A DNA stretch of 64,000 nt from Paludifilum halophilum (GCF_002245355.1 NZ_NOWF01000013.1:28274-92273), one strand, 5' to 3'. Positions 7,476 through 18,162 are shown, numbered from the stretch's first letter. Notes: generated from the letters alone by a model not told the origin. Numbers and translations are program-made.

Positions 7476-7794
7476 TTCTTTCGATTAGCTCTGTAATCTC
7501 ACTTTTATCTCTTGAAGAAAAAGATAAGAGTGGTTTTTCCCAATTTGTGTTTTTTATTAATTCAAGACGATATTGGCCACTTGGATCTGCTTCGGGATAC
7601 CAGCCTAAATCTAATAGTAAATCTTCTCCACAGTGTAGCTGCAATAAATCTTGAGTAAAAAGTAACCAATTTTCATCGTCTGGGCTCAGTTGAAGTGGAT
7701 TCAATTCAATAAATTTATTGTAAGTTACTGTCCATCCTGGGTAAATTATCAAAAATTGCAAACGAACTACGGGTAAAGATTTTTTAAATTTCAT
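7459..7794 (-). CDS. Immunity-like small protein (Imm53-like)
   Basis: A 111-residue acidic protein beginning MKFKKSLPVVRLQFLII. The block LLLDLGWYPEADPSGQYRLELI looks like a bacterial polymorphic-toxin immunity protein; the nearest family I can recall is Imm53, a weak match by memory only. Its ATG overlaps the TGA of an upstream remnant frame (ATGA), which is how immunity genes are often coupled to toxin genes. Immunity proteins bind and block a toxin domain of the same or a neighbouring cell. The cognate toxin appears lost, so this would be an orphan. Confidence 0.5.
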   Translation of the reverse strand: MKFKKSLPVVRLQFLIIYPGWTVTYNKFIELNPLQLSPDDENWLLFTQDLLQLHCGEDLLLDLGWYPEADPSGQYRLELIKNTNWEKPLLSFSSRDKSEITELIERITWEY

Positions 7795-7918
7795 TTATTA
7801 CCATCACCTTTTTTGAAATCCTTTTTATATTTTTCCAATCGTTTCTCCGACATCGGATGTCCATGGTAAACTTGGGTCGGATCCAAAAAGACAATGCAGG
7901 GTGAATACGCTCTTCTCC
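7791..7918 (-). pseudogene. Remnant of a toxin C terminus
   Basis: In the frame that ends TGA at 7791-7793 I read RRAYSPCIVFLDPTQVYHGH followed by PMSEKRLEKYKKDFKKGDGNK. The frame is closed upstream by a stop near 7919. The text is protein-like, lysine-rich at the end, and coupled by a four-base overlap to the immunity-like gene, as in secreted polymorphic toxins whose last domain is the nuclease or deaminase. Without the N-terminal part it cannot be expressed. The assignment rests on context. Confidence 0.4.
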
Positions 7919-7942
7919 ATCATTCAACGCTGATAACACCTC

Positions 7943-8167
7943 CTAAAAAAACACCATGAAAAAGACGGCTAAGAAAAGAAATGCGAACAGGATCATCAAT
8001 AAGGATAGAAAGCCCATCCAGGAAGAAAATTGATGGATTTCTCCCAACGCCTTGGATAAGATGATATAAAACCAAACATTCAAAACCAAATCCACCAGCC
8101 ACAAAAACGAAAACATCCCCAGCAATAATTGCGTTTCGGTATGTCGATCCCGAAAGTTCCCAGACAA
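7943..8167 (-). pseudogene. Small membrane-protein fragment, unknown
   Basis: This reads as 74 residues with two to three strongly hydrophobic segments (LLLGMFSFLWLVDLVLNVWF and FLSLLMILFAFLFLAVFFMV). The only available start is a TTG within sequence that belongs to the transposase fragment on the other strand, so the natural 5' end was probably removed by that insertion. I do not recognise a family. It may be a broken membrane gene of the toxin-immunity locus. Confidence 0.3.
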
Positions 8168-8346
8168 AGTATGACCTCGTGCTGGAAATGCTACAAGAAC
8201 TCCGAACCCGGCTACCCACAGCCGATGTCACGGTGACGATGGATGCATGGTACGGGGCCAGTCTCCCGTTTCTGATGCAACTGAACGGGTTGGGCCTTCA
8301 GGATGCACAAGGTGCAAGTGCTGTTACATTTTCAACTACATTTTAA
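8161..8346 (+). pseudogene. DDE transposase fragment
   Basis: The frame AAG TAT GAC ... reads KYDLVLEMLQELRTRLPTAD, then VTVTMDAWYGASLPFLMQLN, and ends at TAA 8344-8346. The VTMDAWYG segment resembles the second catalytic Asp region of DDE superfamily transposases (IS701/IS4-like). Both ends are missing. Its left edge at about 8161 truncates the membrane-protein frame and its right edge abuts the second immunity-like gene. Confidence 0.55.
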
Positions 8347-8804
8347 CGAGTCTCGCCCTTAATAGGGGCATATATTTTTACATAATCAATCCTCAGTTGA
8401 TATTCCCGAACAAGCTCAGGAAGAGAACTAAATGGACCTGCTATTTTATCTTTCAAATCCTTTTTCTTCCGACCAAAATCCCAATCAGGACCTTCTCCTT
8501 GATTATAAATATCTAACATCAACCTCTTCACTGCCTCTCCATACTGTTCTTCACAACGGACAACGACATAATCAAATTCACTATTATTACCAAAATCAAC
8601 TAGAAAAAATTGATCAGGATTTTCCGGATGACGAGTTAAATAATATCCCCCTTCTTTCCAGCCCTGTCTTTTTAACTGTTGGAATTCCTCTATATCTATA
8701 TCCAATTCCAAAATGGAGGACAAACCTTGGATCAACGGCTCTTCGAGATCTAAGCAATGAAATAAAAGCTCGTATTGAACCAAACCATCAACATGAACTT
8801 TCAT
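8343..8804 (-). CDS. Hypothetical, immunity-like protein
   Basis: A 153-residue soluble acidic protein beginning MKVHVDGLVQYELLFHCLDL, preceded by GGGAGGTAG as ribosome binding site. No catalytic motif is visible. Size, acidity and context, next to another immunity-like gene and mobile fragments, suggest an immunity protein. Its ATG overlaps the TGA of a short upstream frame ending NNDFSIMLLGGRNR (ATGA), again the coupling seen with lost toxin genes. I do not recognise a family and give no function. Confidence 0.45.
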   Translation of the reverse strand: MKVHVDGLVQYELLFHCLDLEEPLIQGLSSILELDIDIEEFQQLKRQGWKEGGYYLTRHPENPDQFFLVDFGNNSEFDYVVVRCEEQYGEAVKRLMLDIYNQGEGPDWDFGRKKKDLKDKIAGPFSSLPELVREYQLRIDYVKIYAPIKGETR

Positions 8805-9230
8805 CGATTCCTACCTCCCAAAAGCATTATGGAAAAGTCATTATTTCCAGCCGGATTTCTGTCTTCTTGTGTTAAAGACCTTGAATGAAAAAACAAAAGC
8901 GACGGAGGAGAAACCGTGTTTCGACAAGTCAATTTGTAAAAGAGTGTTTTTAATATACGGAGTTGGTAGATGCCACCTCGGAAAACCATCTCCTCCGCCT
9001 GTGGTGGATCATTCCCCGGGTCTCCCCGGATCCATGAGAAAAAAGGGTCCTCACCACGAAATCAAAAACGCTTCTAATGGGTGATTACCCCGTAGAGGAC
9101 ATACTGTTGCCTTGAATACGGAAAACAGTAAAAGAGGATAAAAATTAGTACTAATGGTCCATTTATCCGCCAAAAAACGATGACATCCGTACTCCGATCA
9201 TCATCATTTTCCTTCCGCGAATTAGACCCA
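8805..9230. other. Island remainder without a supportable gene
   Basis: On the minus strand the last few codons before 8804 (NNDFSIMLLGGRNR) could be a lost toxin tail. The rest has only short frames on both strands without ribosome binding sites or recognisable protein text. Confidence 0.4.
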
Positions 9231-9276
9231 TAAAAAAGACGGCGGACTGCATACAGCAATCCGCCGTCTTTGGAGT
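9231..9276 (-). terminator. fhs terminator; direct repeat copy 2
   Basis: Minus strand: GACGGCGGATTGC...TCCGCCGTC followed by TTTTTT, about 30 bases after the fhs stop. It is nearly identical to 7046-7091. Confidence 0.85.
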
Positions 9277-9304
9277 GGTGGCCAGGGGTGACCCTATCCC
9301 ATCG

Positions 9305-10990
9305 CTAAAACAGCCCGTACACCTGTCCCTCGGCGTCGACGTCCATATCGAGAGCGGCGGGGTGGCGGGGCAGGCCGGGCATGGTCATGACATCGCCGGT
9401 GAGGGCGACCAGGAAGCCGGCGCCGATGGAGGGGTGGATCTCCCGGACATGGAGGGTAAATCCCTCGGGACGGCCCAACAGGGCGGGGTCGTCGGAGAGG
9501 GAGTACTGGGTTTTGGCTATGCAGATCGGCAGTTCATCCCAGCCGTTGGCCTCGCATTCGGCGATCTGTTTTTCCGCCTTGGCGGAGTAGGCCACCCGGT
9601 CGGCGCCATACACCTTTTCCGCAATCGCCGCTATCTTGGCCCGGATCGGTTGGTCCCGTTCATAGAGAAAACGGTGCTCAGGGGTTTTTGATTCCGCCAA
9701 GCGGACGACTTCCTCCGCCAGGTCCTCGCCTCCGGCGCCCCCTTCTCCCCAGACTTCCGTCAGAGCGCAGGGGACGCCTTTCTCTTCGCACCAGGACTGC
9801 AAAAGCTCCAACTCTTCTTCCGTATCCGTAGGGAAACGGTTGACAGCGACCACATGGGGCAACCCGAATTTCTTCATCGTTTCCAGGTGGTGCTCCAGGT
9901 TGGCGATTCCCTGACGGAGGGCTGTCGTGTTAGGCTGTTTCAGCTCATCTTTGGGGACGCCTCCGTGCATTTTCAACGCGCGGACGGTAGCCACGATCAC
10001 CGCCATATCCGGTTTCAATTCTCCAACGCGGCTTTTGATGTGGATAAATTTCTCCGCCCCCAAGTCGGCTCCGAAACCCGCCTCGGTTACGGTGTAATCA
10101 GACAGTTTCAGGGCCAAGCGGGTCGCGGTCAGAGTATTGCACCCGTGGGCGATATTGGCGAAGGGGCCGCCGTGAATCAAAGCCGGGGTATTCTCCAGGG
10201 TCTGAACCAGGTTGGGCTGAATCGCATCCTTCAGAAGAAGTGCGGCCGCTCCCTGAGCCCTGAGATCGGCGACGGTGACCGGCGAACGGTCAAACCGGTA
10301 AGCGACGACGATACGCCCGATCCGCTCCTTCAGGTCGTCCAGATCCTTGGCCAGACAGAGAATCGCCATCAATTCCGAAGCGACCGTGATGTCGAAGCCG
10401 TCCTCCCGGGGCATCCCGTGAGCGAGACCACCTAAACCGACCGTGATATGCCGCAGAGCCCGGTCGTTCAGGTCGATCACCCGTTTCCAGACGATCCGGC
10501 GGGGATCGATATTCAACTCGTTTTCCCGGTGGATGTGATTGTCGATCAGGGCGGCAATGGCATTGTGAGCCGAGGTGATGGCATGAAAATCACCGGTGAA
10601 ATGAAGATTGATATCCTCCATCGGGACCACTTGGGAGTAACCGCCTCCGGCAGCGCCCCCTTTGATCCCCATATTGGGCCCCAGAGAGGGCTCTCGCAGG
10701 GCGACAGAAGCTTTTTGACCCAACCGATTCAGGGCCTGACCCAACCCGACCGTCACCGTGGACTTTCCCTCTCCCGCCGGGGTCGGATTGATCGCCGTCA
10801 CCAGGACCAATTTCCCATCCGGGCGCTTTTTCAAGCAGTCCCAGCTGTTCAGATTGATTTTCGCTTTATAGCGGCCGTACAGCTCCAAATCCTCTTCCTT
10901 CAGTCCCAGTTGGCCGGCGATCTCCGTGATCGGCTTTTTCCGGGCCTTCTGTGCAATTTCAATATCGCTGGGAATCGTCTTCGCGGTCAA
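9305..10990 (-). CDS. fhs: Formate--tetrahydrofolate ligase
   Basis: A protein of about 561 residues. It activates formate with ATP to make 10-formyl-tetrahydrofolate for purine and formyl-Met synthesis. The ATP loop is visible as [18 protein letters not shown], followed by [28 protein letters not shown]; the family signature [19 protein letters not shown] is also present. I chose the TTG at 10988-10990 because GGAGGG precedes it and the text then starts [13 protein letters not shown], as other family members do; an ATG at 11005 is a second choice. It is absent from the B. subtilis locus and here follows ftsH after a terminator, so it probably has its own promoter. Confidence 0.93.
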   Translation of the reverse strand: MTAKTIPSDIEIAQKARKKPITEIAGQLGLKEEDLELYGRYKAKINLNSWDCLKKRPDGKLVLVTAINPTPAGEGKSTVTVGLGQALNRLGQKASVALREPSLGPNMGIKGGAAGGGYSQVVPMEDINLHFTGDFHAITSAHNAIAALIDNHIHRENELNIDPRRIVWKRVIDLNDRALRHITVGLGGLAHGMPREDGFDITVASELMAILCLAKDLDDLKERIGRIVVAYRFDRSPVTVADLRAQGAAALLLKDAIQPNLVQTLENTPALIHGGPFANIAHGCNTLTATRLALKLSDYTVTEAGFGADLGAEKFIHIKSRVGELKPDMAVIVATVRALKMHGGVPKDELKQPNTTALRQGIANLEHHLETMKKFGLPHVVAVNRFPTDTEEELELLQSWCEEKGVPCALTEVWGEGGAGGEDLAEEVVRLAESKTPEHRFLYERDQPIRAKIAAIAEKVYGADRVAYSAKAEKQIAECEANGWDELPICIAKTQYSLSDDPALLGRPEGFTLHVREIHPSIGAGFLVALTGDVMTMPGLPRHPAALDMDVDAEGQVYGLF

Positions 10991-11008
10991 GTGAATCCCT
11001 CCCATCTC

Positions 11009-11037
11009 AAAAAAAGGGATGCCGCGATCGGCATCCC
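11009..11037 (-). terminator. ftsH terminator
   Basis: Minus strand GGGATGCC GATCGC GGCATCCC followed by seven T, 15 bases after the ftsH stop. Confidence 0.9.
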
Positions 11038-11051
11038 TTTTATCCGCTGTA

Positions 11052-13037
11052 TCAGCGGGATTCATCATCTTTCTTGTCGGCAGAATCATCGTCGGGAAGA
11101 TCGCGTTCTTCCTTCTCGGTTTTCTCGTCGACATTTGTATCCGGGTCCTGGGGAGGATCTTCTTTCCGTTCTTCCTCTTTGCCCTGGATATTGACGGAAA
11201 CCCGGTTCTCGGCAGGGTCATCCAACTTACCCTTTTCCAACAGCTGTTTGATCTCATCAGCGTCCAGTGTTTCCTTGGTGAGCAATGTCTGGGCCACCAG
11301 TTCCAGGTGTTCCCGCTTCTCCGTCAGCAACTGTTTCGCCTTATCGTAGCAGGCATTGATGATTTCCTGCATCTCCTGATCGATCTCATAGGCGATGGCA
11401 TCGGAGTAGTTCTGCTCGTGACCCAGATCCCGGCCGAGGAAGACCTGACCTTGGCTGCGTCCGAACTGCATCGGGGCGAGCTTCTTGCTCATGCCGAATT
11501 CGGTGATCATGCGACGCACGATTTCCGTCGCCTTTTCAAAGTCGTTGTGAGCACCGGTGCTGATCTCTCCGAAAACGACTTCCTCCGCCGCCCGGCCGCC
11601 GAGGAGGCCGGTGATCCGATCGATGAGTTCGTTTTTGGTCATCAGGAAGCGATCTTCCTGGGGCAGCATGACGACATAGCCGCCGGCCTGCCCCCGGGGG
11701 ACGACCGTCACTTTATGCACTTTGTCGGCGTGTTTCAGATAGTAACCAACAATCGTGTGTCCACCCTCGTGGTAGGCGATCGTTTTCTTTTCTTTCTCGC
11801 TGATGACACGGCTTTTCTTCTCCGGTCCGGCGATGACGCGATCAATCGCTTCTTCGACCTCCGCCATGGAAATCCGCTTTTTGTTCCGCCGGGCCGCCAA
11901 CAGGGCCGCTTCATTCAGGAGATTTTCAAGATCGGCCCCGGTGAACCCAGTGGTTCGCTGGGCGATGACTCTCATCTTGACATCGTCAGACAGAGGCTTG
12001 TTGCGGGAATGAACCTTCAGCACCGCTTCCCGCCCCTTTACGTCGGGGCGATTGACGGTGATCTGCCGGTCGAAACGGCCGGGACGCAACAGCGCCGGGT
12101 CGAGAATGTCGGGGCGGTTGGTCGCCGCCATGATAATAATCCCCTCATTGGCCCCAAAGCCGTCCATCTCCACCAGGAGCTGGTTAAGCGTCTGCTCTCT
12201 TTCGTCATGGCCGCCGCCCAGACCGGCACCCCGCTGCCGTCCCACGGCGTCGATCTCATCGATGAAAATAATGCAGGGAGCGTTTTTCTTCGCCTGTTCA
12301 AACAAATCACGCACCCGGGAAGCGCCGACCCCGACAAACATCTCCACGAAGTCAGAACCGCTGATACTGAAGAAAGGAACGCCTGCTTCCCCGGCAACCG
12401 CTCGACCCAGGAGGGTTTTACCCGTTCCCGGAGGTCCGACGAGCAGGACCCCCTTCGGGATCCGGGCACCGACCGCGGAGAACTTGCGGGGATCCTTGAG
12501 GAAGTCCACCACTTCCACCAGTTCCGCCTTCTCTTCATCCGCCCCGGCCACCTCGTCAAAGGTGACCTTTTTCTTCTCTTCGTTGTACATCTTGGCTTTG
12601 TTCTTGCCGAAGTTCATGACACGGCTGCCGCCGCCTTGTGCTTGATTGAGCAAGATGAAGAAGAGGAACACGATCAGCACCAGGGGTATGATCGACGTCA
12701 AAAAGGTAAGCCAGAGCGAATCCCCTTTGGCTTTCTCAAACGTCGTCTTCACACCCGCCTTCTGCAAATCCTGCACGACAGTGCTGCCCTCCGCGTAAGG
12801 ACCGTGGGTGACGAAGGTCTTGTCTTCTTTTCCTTTATATGTCCCTTCGATGTAATACGTATTTCCCTCGGGGCGTACCGTCACCGATTCGATATTCCCC
12901 TTCGCCAGCTGTTGCTGGTATTGGGTATAGTTTATCTGCTCCGTCTCCGTCCCTTGGTTGTATAAAACATTTACAATCCCGACGGTGACAAGGATGAGAA
13001 TTATATACAATCCGGAATTCCGGAAAATGCTTTTCAT
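11052..13037 (-). CDS. ftsH: ATP-dependent zinc metalloprotease FtsH
   Basis: A 661-residue membrane-anchored AAA protease that degrades misfolded membrane proteins and regulators. It has two N-terminal membrane segments (about residues 7-25 and 112-131) flanking an outside domain. The AAA module has Walker A GPPGTGKT and the second region of homology [17 protein letters not shown]. The zinc site is HEGGH in [13 protein letters not shown]. The tail is long, acidic and low in complexity ([20 protein letters not shown]), typical of Gram-positive FtsH. Start ATG with AGGAGG. It follows hpt and tilS as in B. subtilis. Confidence 0.97.
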   Translation of the reverse strand: MKSIFRNSGLYIILILVTVGIVNVLYNQGTETEQINYTQYQQQLAKGNIESVTVRPEGNTYYIEGTYKGKEDKTFVTHGPYAEGSTVVQDLQKAGVKTTFEKAKGDSLWLTFLTSIIPLVLIVFLFFILLNQAQGGGSRVMNFGKNKAKMYNEEKKKVTFDEVAGADEEKAELVEVVDFLKDPRKFSAVGARIPKGVLLVGPPGTGKTLLGRAVAGEAGVPFFSISGSDFVEMFVGVGASRVRDLFEQAKKNAPCIIFIDEIDAVGRQRGAGLGGGHDEREQTLNQLLVEMDGFGANEGIIIMAATNRPDILDPALLRPGRFDRQITVNRPDVKGREAVLKVHSRNKPLSDDVKMRVIAQRTTGFTGADLENLLNEAALLAARRNKKRISMAEVEEAIDRVIAGPEKKSRVISEKEKKTIAYHEGGHTIVGYYLKHADKVHKVTVVPRGQAGGYVVMLPQEDRFLMTKNELIDRITGLLGGRAAEEVVFGEISTGAHNDFEKATEIVRRMITEFGMSKKLAPMQFGRSQGQVFLGRDLGHEQNYSDAIAYEIDQEMQEIINACYDKAKQLLTEKREHLELVAQTLLTKETLDADEIKQLLEKGKLDDPAENRVSVNIQGKEEERKEDPPQDPDTNVDEKTEKEERDLPDDDSADKKDDESR

Positions 13038-13093
13038 CCTTGACCTCCTCTCAAAAATACCACTTTCATCATTTTACCACAGGCCGTAAGGGG

Positions 13094-13645
13094 TCACAAC
13101 TGATTCGGATCCGCGTACACTTCTTTCTTCAAAACTCCGATATAGGGAAGGTTTCGGTACTTCTCCGCATAATCCAAACCATAACCGACGACAAAAGCAT
13201 CCGGAACAGTAAAACCGCTGTAATCGGGCTTCAAGCCGGTCGTTCGCCGATTGGGCTTATCCAACAGTGTAACCACTTTGGTCGATGCGGCATTCCGTTG
13301 CCGCAACAGCTCCAACAGGTAATTCAGCGTAAGCCCGGAGTCGATGATGTCCTCCACCACCAGTACATGGCGTCCCTCCACCGAGGCATCCAAATCCTTT
13401 ATAATCCGTACCACACCCGAGGAACGGGTGGAGGCGCCGTAACTGGACACCGCCATGAAGTCCATCTCCAGCGGAATATCGATCCGGCGGACCAAGTCGG
13501 CCATGAAGGGAGCGGCCCCTTTCAAAACACAGATGCACAGCGGGTTGAGATCCCGATAATCCTGTGTAAGGCGGGTACCCAACTCCTTCACTTTCGTTTG
13601 GATTTCCGTTTCGGATATCAGAACCTCTTGGATGTCTTCGTGCAT
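13094..13645 (-). CDS. hpt: Hypoxanthine phosphoribosyltransferase
   Basis: A 183-residue enzyme that salvages hypoxanthine and guanine with PRPP to IMP and GMP. The PRPP motif is [13 protein letters not shown], and [18 protein letters not shown] is the PPi loop region. Start ATG at 13643-13645 ([12 protein letters not shown]) behind AGGAGGT; the longer open frame upstream is not needed. It lies between tilS and ftsH as in most Bacillales. In B. subtilis HprT works with TilS to regulate ftsH; whether that holds here is not visible. Confidence 0.95.
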   Translation of the reverse strand: MHEDIQEVLISETEIQTKVKELGTRLTQDYRDLNPLCICVLKGAAPFMADLVRRIDIPLEMDFMAVSSYGASTRSSGVVRIIKDLDASVEGRHVLVVEDIIDSGLTLNYLLELLRQRNAASTKVVTLLDKPNRRTTGLKPDYSGFTVPDAFVVGYGLDYAEKYRNLPYIGVLKKEVYADPNQL

Positions 13646-13698
13646 GGGGTACCTCCTGAACACGGGTATTATGTATCGTCGATCCGATGAAGCGGCAC

Positions 13699-15162
13699 TC
13701 ACGGTTCTCCGCTCTGAGAGGGAGGAGGAATCGGAAAAACCGATTCCTTCGGGGAATCCGCTTTCCACTCCAAATACAAAAAACGCCGGGTGTCCTTCGT
13801 CACTAATGCCGCTTCCGACCGGACAACCCCGGGAATCCAAACAATCTCCTCTCCGGAGAGCACCAAAGGCAACTCCTCCCTCAGCCGCCGGGGAACCTTC
13901 GCGTCGATGAGAATATCTTTTACTTTTTTGGTTCCGCCCAATCCCTTCGGCTGTAAGCGGTCACCGGGCTGACGAGATCGAATGTGCAACGGAAATCGCA
14001 AAACGTCGGCGTCAAAAACGGCATACCGCCCGTTGAACTCCTCTGGCGGAATGGGACGGGATTCGATTCGGGCGCGGAAGCAGCCCGAAAAGGGAAAATC
14101 TCCGGTTTCCCCCGGGACGGCGAGAGGATAAGAGCCGGGAGAAATACGGACAGGATCCGGGGGATCGGGAAAAGTGCGAAACACCCTGAGCAACCGGTAT
14201 TCCCGCTCAGCACCCGCCCCTCCCGGAAGATTCACCCGGGCGGAGGGGTCCGACTGCCCGGCCAATCGCCGAACCTGTTCGACTGCATGGAGATTCGCTT
14301 CGGTTGTTTCATTTTCCACAAGACAATTTAATATTAGTTTAATCAACCTTCTTTGTAAAGCAATATCCAGAGCGGTCAAAGCTTCCGCATCCAGTACAAT
14401 CTCCTCTTCACTCCGGGAAAGAATCACCTTAACGGCCGTTTCCCCAACCACCTCTTTCCAGAATGACTCTTCGTCTTCGGCGATCCGGGTAAACTGAAGC
14501 AAAGCCTCCTTGGCGCGGGGATTGTACTGCAGCAATTGGGGGATCAGATCCAGGCGGACACGATTGCGGGTATATCGCCGGCTCCGATTGCTCTGGTCCA
14601 AGCGGGGGGAGAGGCGGTGTTCGTCACAGTAGGACTCCACCTCCTCCCGAAAGACATCGAGGAGAGGGCGAACGATCCGAATCCCTCTCCAGCTTCGGCT
14701 CCGGGGGATCCCCGCCATCGACATGGGAGCCGCTCCCCGGATCAAGCGCATCAGTATCGTTTCCACTTGGTCGTCGGCCTGGTGGGCCAATGCCAGATGC
14801 TTCGCTCGATAGCTCATGACCGCCCGGCGGAATGCTTCATAGCGGAGATCACGGGCCACCGCCTGCCGGTTCCCGCCCTTCTCCCGCACCCGGGCCGTTA
14901 CATCCACCCGTTCCACCTGACAAGGGATCCCCCATTCCCGGCACCGTGACCGGACATAGCGCTCATCCTCCTCGCTCTCTTTTCCCCGGAGAAGGTGATT
15001 GACATGGATGGCGACCACCCGCCAATCCTGCTCCGGGGCCAACTTCCACAACGCGTGAAGGAGAGCCATGGAATCCGGCCCTCCGGACACCCCGGTCAAA
15101 ACCGTCACACCCCGGGGAAGCAGAGAGTATTTTTCTATCGAATGACGCACTCGATCCAGCAT
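13699..15162 (-). CDS. tilS: tRNA(Ile)-lysidine synthase
   Basis: A 487-residue enzyme that converts C34 of the CAU-anticodon tRNA-Ile to lysidine, using ATP and lysine. The PP-loop motif is SGGPDS in [16 protein letters not shown] near residues 21-36. Further family blocks are [11 protein letters not shown] and [21 protein letters not shown]. The C-terminal part (from about residue 380) is the TilS C-terminal substrate-binding domain. I chose the ATG at 15160-15162 with AGGGGG upstream; the open frame extends about 250 bases further but that part is not conserved-looking. Order tilS-hpt-ftsH is conserved. Confidence 0.95.
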   Translation of the reverse strand: MLDRVRHSIEKYSLLPRGVTVLTGVSGGPDSMALLHALWKLAPEQDWRVVAIHVNHLLRGKESEEDERYVRSRCREWGIPCQVERVDVTARVREKGGNRQAVARDLRYEAFRRAVMSYRAKHLALAHQADDQVETILMRLIRGAAPMSMAGIPRSRSWRGIRIVRPLLDVFREEVESYCDEHRLSPRLDQSNRSRRYTRNRVRLDLIPQLLQYNPRAKEALLQFTRIAEDEESFWKEVVGETAVKVILSRSEEEIVLDAEALTALDIALQRRLIKLILNCLVENETTEANLHAVEQVRRLAGQSDPSARVNLPGGAGAEREYRLLRVFRTFPDPPDPVRISPGSYPLAVPGETGDFPFSGCFRARIESRPIPPEEFNGRYAVFDADVLRFPLHIRSRQPGDRLQPKGLGGTKKVKDILIDAKVPRRLREELPLVLSGEEIVWIPGVVRSEAALVTKDTRRFLYLEWKADSPKESVFPIPPPSQSGEP

Positions 15163-15444
15163 ATCGGGCCCCCTGTCAACGGGTAACGGGGTGGATCTCC
15201 GGATGGGAGGCAATCCCCACAGCATAAAACCCGGGGGACCCCTCCCCGGGTAATATACCCCGCTCGCCCTTTTTTCAAAGCATTTCACGTTCATTTCATT
15301 TATATAAAACGACATGCATTCAATGGGTATTTTAGCCTGTTTCTTTTTTAAAATCAATTTTCCTTCAAAGGCATCAACGACCGCACCGCTTTCGGATGCT
15401 CGTCCGAGCGTTAGCACACGGCAGTCTCCGGAAGTTCGAATTTG
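15163..15444. other. spoIIE-tilS spacer
   Basis: About 280 bases. The tilS frame stays open through most of it but without a better start. yabS and yabT, which lie here in B. subtilis, are absent. No clear hairpin with a T run was found. Confidence 0.5.
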
Positions 15445-17913
15445 TCACAAACCCGCCACACGCTCCCGGGACACCCGGGCCATCCCCGGTACGCGAATCG
15501 TGGCCCATTCCGGAACATGCCGTTCCACTTTAGCCACTACGACCGTCATGTCATCGCTAATCTCTCCGTCGTGATGCCGAATCACCTTTTCCAGCAGGCA
15601 ATCGGCGAACCCTTGGGGATCCCGGGTATCGATCTCGGAGATGAGCCGTTTCATGCAGGCCTCTTTGTTGGAGGCGTGGCGCGGTGCGTCATAGATTCCG
15701 TCGGTTACCATCACCAACAGATCACCGGGTTGCAACTGCAAGTCCACGGTTTCCACATCGATATCCCTTAAAATGCCCAGAGGCGGATTGCCGGCGGATA
15801 CCATCTCCACCCGTCTTCCCCGCTTGACAAATCCCGGGGTGGATCCGATTTTAAGAAAGCGGGAATGGGCGGAATTCAGATCCACCATCGCCAGATCGAT
15901 CGTGGCGAACATTTCGTCTGTCGACCGCAGACTGAGAATGGAATTAATCGTCTGCACCGCCTTCTCCTCATTCATGCCGGCGATCAAAAGCCGCCGCAAG
16001 AGGGACAATGCTGCATTGGACTCCTCTTGGGCCCGGGTTCCGTTTCCCATTCCATCGCTGACAGCAATGGCGTATTTTCCGGTCCCCAGATTCATATAGC
16101 AATAACTGTCACCCGACAGCCATTGTCCCCCCTTGGCGGCACCGGCGACCCCCGTTTTAATCTCAAACCGCTGGGCCGACCCCAGGGTAACCACTGCTCC
16201 AGAGGCTCTCCCCTGAACCATTTTGCGATGAACGGCGATCGGTTCCCCTACGATCTCCGTCAACAGCGGTGCCACCAGCTTATTGCACTCATCCATCGCA
16301 TCGCTGTGGGGCATGGTCACCTCAATCTCCACTTTGCCCTCTTCCAGGTTCATCACTTCCACCCGCTGAATAGACAGCCCCAGATCCTCCAAGGCCTGAT
16401 GGATCTGCCCCTCTTGGGCCGCCATCACTTGGGTTTCGTTGCGGATCTCCCTGGCCAAGTCGTCCATGACTTCGGAAACCCCATCCAGCTGCTCCGATAC
16501 TAGTCGCCGCGACTCCTTAAGCCGTTCCCTCCAGACGAGGTCTTGTTCATAAGAATCATACCCTTCCCGGATCAGCGAGAGTACTTTCTCCGCTCGAATA
16601 CAGTGATCCGACCAATCCTTGGGTACTTTCAACGGCCCCTGTGTCCCCTTCATCTCCACCAACGCCATCAGGTCAGTCATTCCACTGTAAGTGGAGACAA
16701 AATTCTTCTCCCAGCACTGCCTGTACAGCGGACAAGTTTTGCAGGTCTTCTCCATGACTCCCCCGATAAAATGACTCATATGGCTTTCATCGCTTTGTTG
16801 ATTCCGAGTGGAGTCTTCCCGAAAACTCTTTGCCAGTTCGGCGAACAGTTCGGTAAACTGATCCACTTTGGCCGCAGTGGCATCCCGGAGTCGACGGACG
16901 TATTCCTGTTGGGCCGAATCATTCTCCGCCGCCCCCGGAATAAATCGCCCCACTGTTTTGATCAGGGAAGCCGGCGTCAGCAGGAAGAGGAGCATCGCTA
17001 AGATGGACTCCCGAAGCGATGTCCATACCTCCATCGTACCTCCGCCATACAAGGAAAGGATACAGGTTCCCAATACAAACCCGATGGCTACTCCCCAGCG
17101 CTTCCCTTCCCGAAACAGCCCCGCCAGGAGTCCGGCAAAGGCGAGCAGACTGATCTGCAGAACCGCCTTCGGATCGGACAAGCTGAGGATCATTCCTGTG
17201 ACGACTCCGACAGAGGCCCCCAGCATCCCGCCTCCCGCCAACGCCAGCACCATGATCAGGTAGCGGGAAACAATATGAACCACCGACAAATCGGCCACGG
17301 TCCATCCCAGGGTCCCGGTCACCACAGATCCGGCCAAGATCACCAGACAGATGATCTCCTCATGGCGGAGTGAAAACTGCTTTCGGCGCACCGTAAACAG
17401 GGGAAGGGACTGGACGAAGATCAAGGTTAAGATGAAAGAAAGGAGAACCTCTACACCGGCCATCACTCCCGAATAGGCCGACCAACCTTCCAGATATAGC
17501 CGGATCAGGCGGACCCCTGCGCTGGTGACCGCCACCACGAAAGGGACAAAATTGAGCTGTCCCTTTCCTATCCAGAAAAAACTTTTTTGAACCAGTAACA
17601 GAAGAATGAGCGATCCGCTCACCCATGCGGCATGGTTTAGCCCCAAAGTAGCCGCACCCAGCACCAGTGCGAGCATCGTCGCCGGCCACTGCCTGCGGTA
17701 CAAATGGAGAACCACCCCCATATACGCCACGGCAAAGGGGGCGAGAGTATCCAAAATCATCGCCCGTCCCAGGAGAAAGCCCATGACCAACACGGGCAGA
17801 TTCCAGTAGTTCACCATCCGGTTCAACCAGCGTCGTTGTTCGGAACGATCGGGAAGGAGCTTTCCAAAAGGCCGATAAAGCGCTGAACCCAACTGAGACA
17901 TCCGCATGTTCAT
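15445..17913 (-). CDS. spoIIE: Stage II sporulation protein E (PP2C phosphatase)
   Basis: An 822-residue protein. The first 330 residues hold about ten membrane segments, the middle is a regulatory and FtsZ-binding region, and the last 200 residues are a PP2C serine phosphatase with AVSDGMGNGTRAQEES and VTDGIYDAPRH metal-binding motifs. In B. subtilis it dephosphorylates SpoIIAA to release SigF in the forespore and acts at the polar septum. Start ATG at 17911-17913 with GGTGG upstream. The promoter at 17948-18013 looks Spo0A-dependent. Synteny with the tRNA genes and tilS supports the call. Confidence 0.97.
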   Translation of the reverse strand: MNMRMSQLGSALYRPFGKLLPDRSEQRRWLNRMVNYWNLPVLVMGFLLGRAMILDTLAPFAVAYMGVVLHLYRRQWPATMLALVLGAATLGLNHAAWVSGSLILLLLVQKSFFWIGKGQLNFVPFVVAVTSAGVRLIRLYLEGWSAYSGVMAGVEVLLSFILTLIFVQSLPLFTVRRKQFSLRHEEIICLVILAGSVVTGTLGWTVADLSVVHIVSRYLIMVLALAGGGMLGASVGVVTGMILSLSDPKAVLQISLLAFAGLLAGLFREGKRWGVAIGFVLGTCILSLYGGGTMEVWTSLRESILAMLLFLLTPASLIKTVGRFIPGAAENDSAQQEYVRRLRDATAAKVDQFTELFAELAKSFREDSTRNQQSDESHMSHFIGGVMEKTCKTCPLYRQCWEKNFVSTYSGMTDLMALVEMKGTQGPLKVPKDWSDHCIRAEKVLSLIREGYDSYEQDLVWRERLKESRRLVSEQLDGVSEVMDDLAREIRNETQVMAAQEGQIHQALEDLGLSIQRVEVMNLEEGKVEIEVTMPHSDAMDECNKLVAPLLTEIVGEPIAVHRKMVQGRASGAVVTLGSAQRFEIKTGVAGAAKGGQWLSGDSYCYMNLGTGKYAIAVSDGMGNGTRAQEESNAALSLLRRLLIAGMNEEKAVQTINSILSLRSTDEMFATIDLAMVDLNSAHSRFLKIGSTPGFVKRGRRVEMVSAGNPPLGILRDIDVETVDLQLQPGDLLVMVTDGIYDAPRHASNKEACMKRLISEIDTRDPQGFADCLLEKVIRHHDGEISDDMTVVVAKVERHVPEWATIRVPGMARVSRERVAGL

Positions 17914-17947
17914 CTTGCAACCACCCCTTGTCCATCATGTGGGGTTC

Positions 17948-18013
17948 ATTATAACGGGGAGGTGCCGATAAGTTTGTCACAATTGCTGGTGATCGAGAAA
18001 AACTTTCCGACAA
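17948..18013 (-). promoter_or_regulatory. Spo0A-type promoter of spoIIE
   Basis: On the minus strand a perfect TATAAT (17948-17953) is preceded, at the unusually long spacing of 21 bases, by GTGACA (17975-17980). That 21-22-bp spacing is the hallmark of Spo0A-activated SigA promoters such as spoIIE and spoIIG. Upstream lies TTGTCGGA (18006-18013), one mismatch from the 0A box TTGTCGAA. A perfect TTGTCGAA occurs farther away at 18163-18170. Confidence 0.7.
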
Positions 18014-18162
18014 TTTACCGCGGAAAAATGACCTTTCGGCCTATAGTATGTATAAAAAATTTTTTTCGCCAGAAAATACAAACAAACGTTCGCCAATTAC
18101 CACCTTTTCCCACCGGCAAAACCATGTCCCTCTTTGTCGACTGGCCATGAATCGGATCTCCC

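Noticed and set aside
8801..8989. 62-codon minus-strand frame before the second immunity-like gene
   Set aside because: Only its last codons look protein-like; there is no ribosome binding site, so I treat it as part of a possible remnant.
11019..12965. 648-codon open frame antisense to ftsH
   Set aside because: It is the mirror of a complete, motif-bearing FtsH; the antisense text has no recognisable domain and no ribosome binding site.
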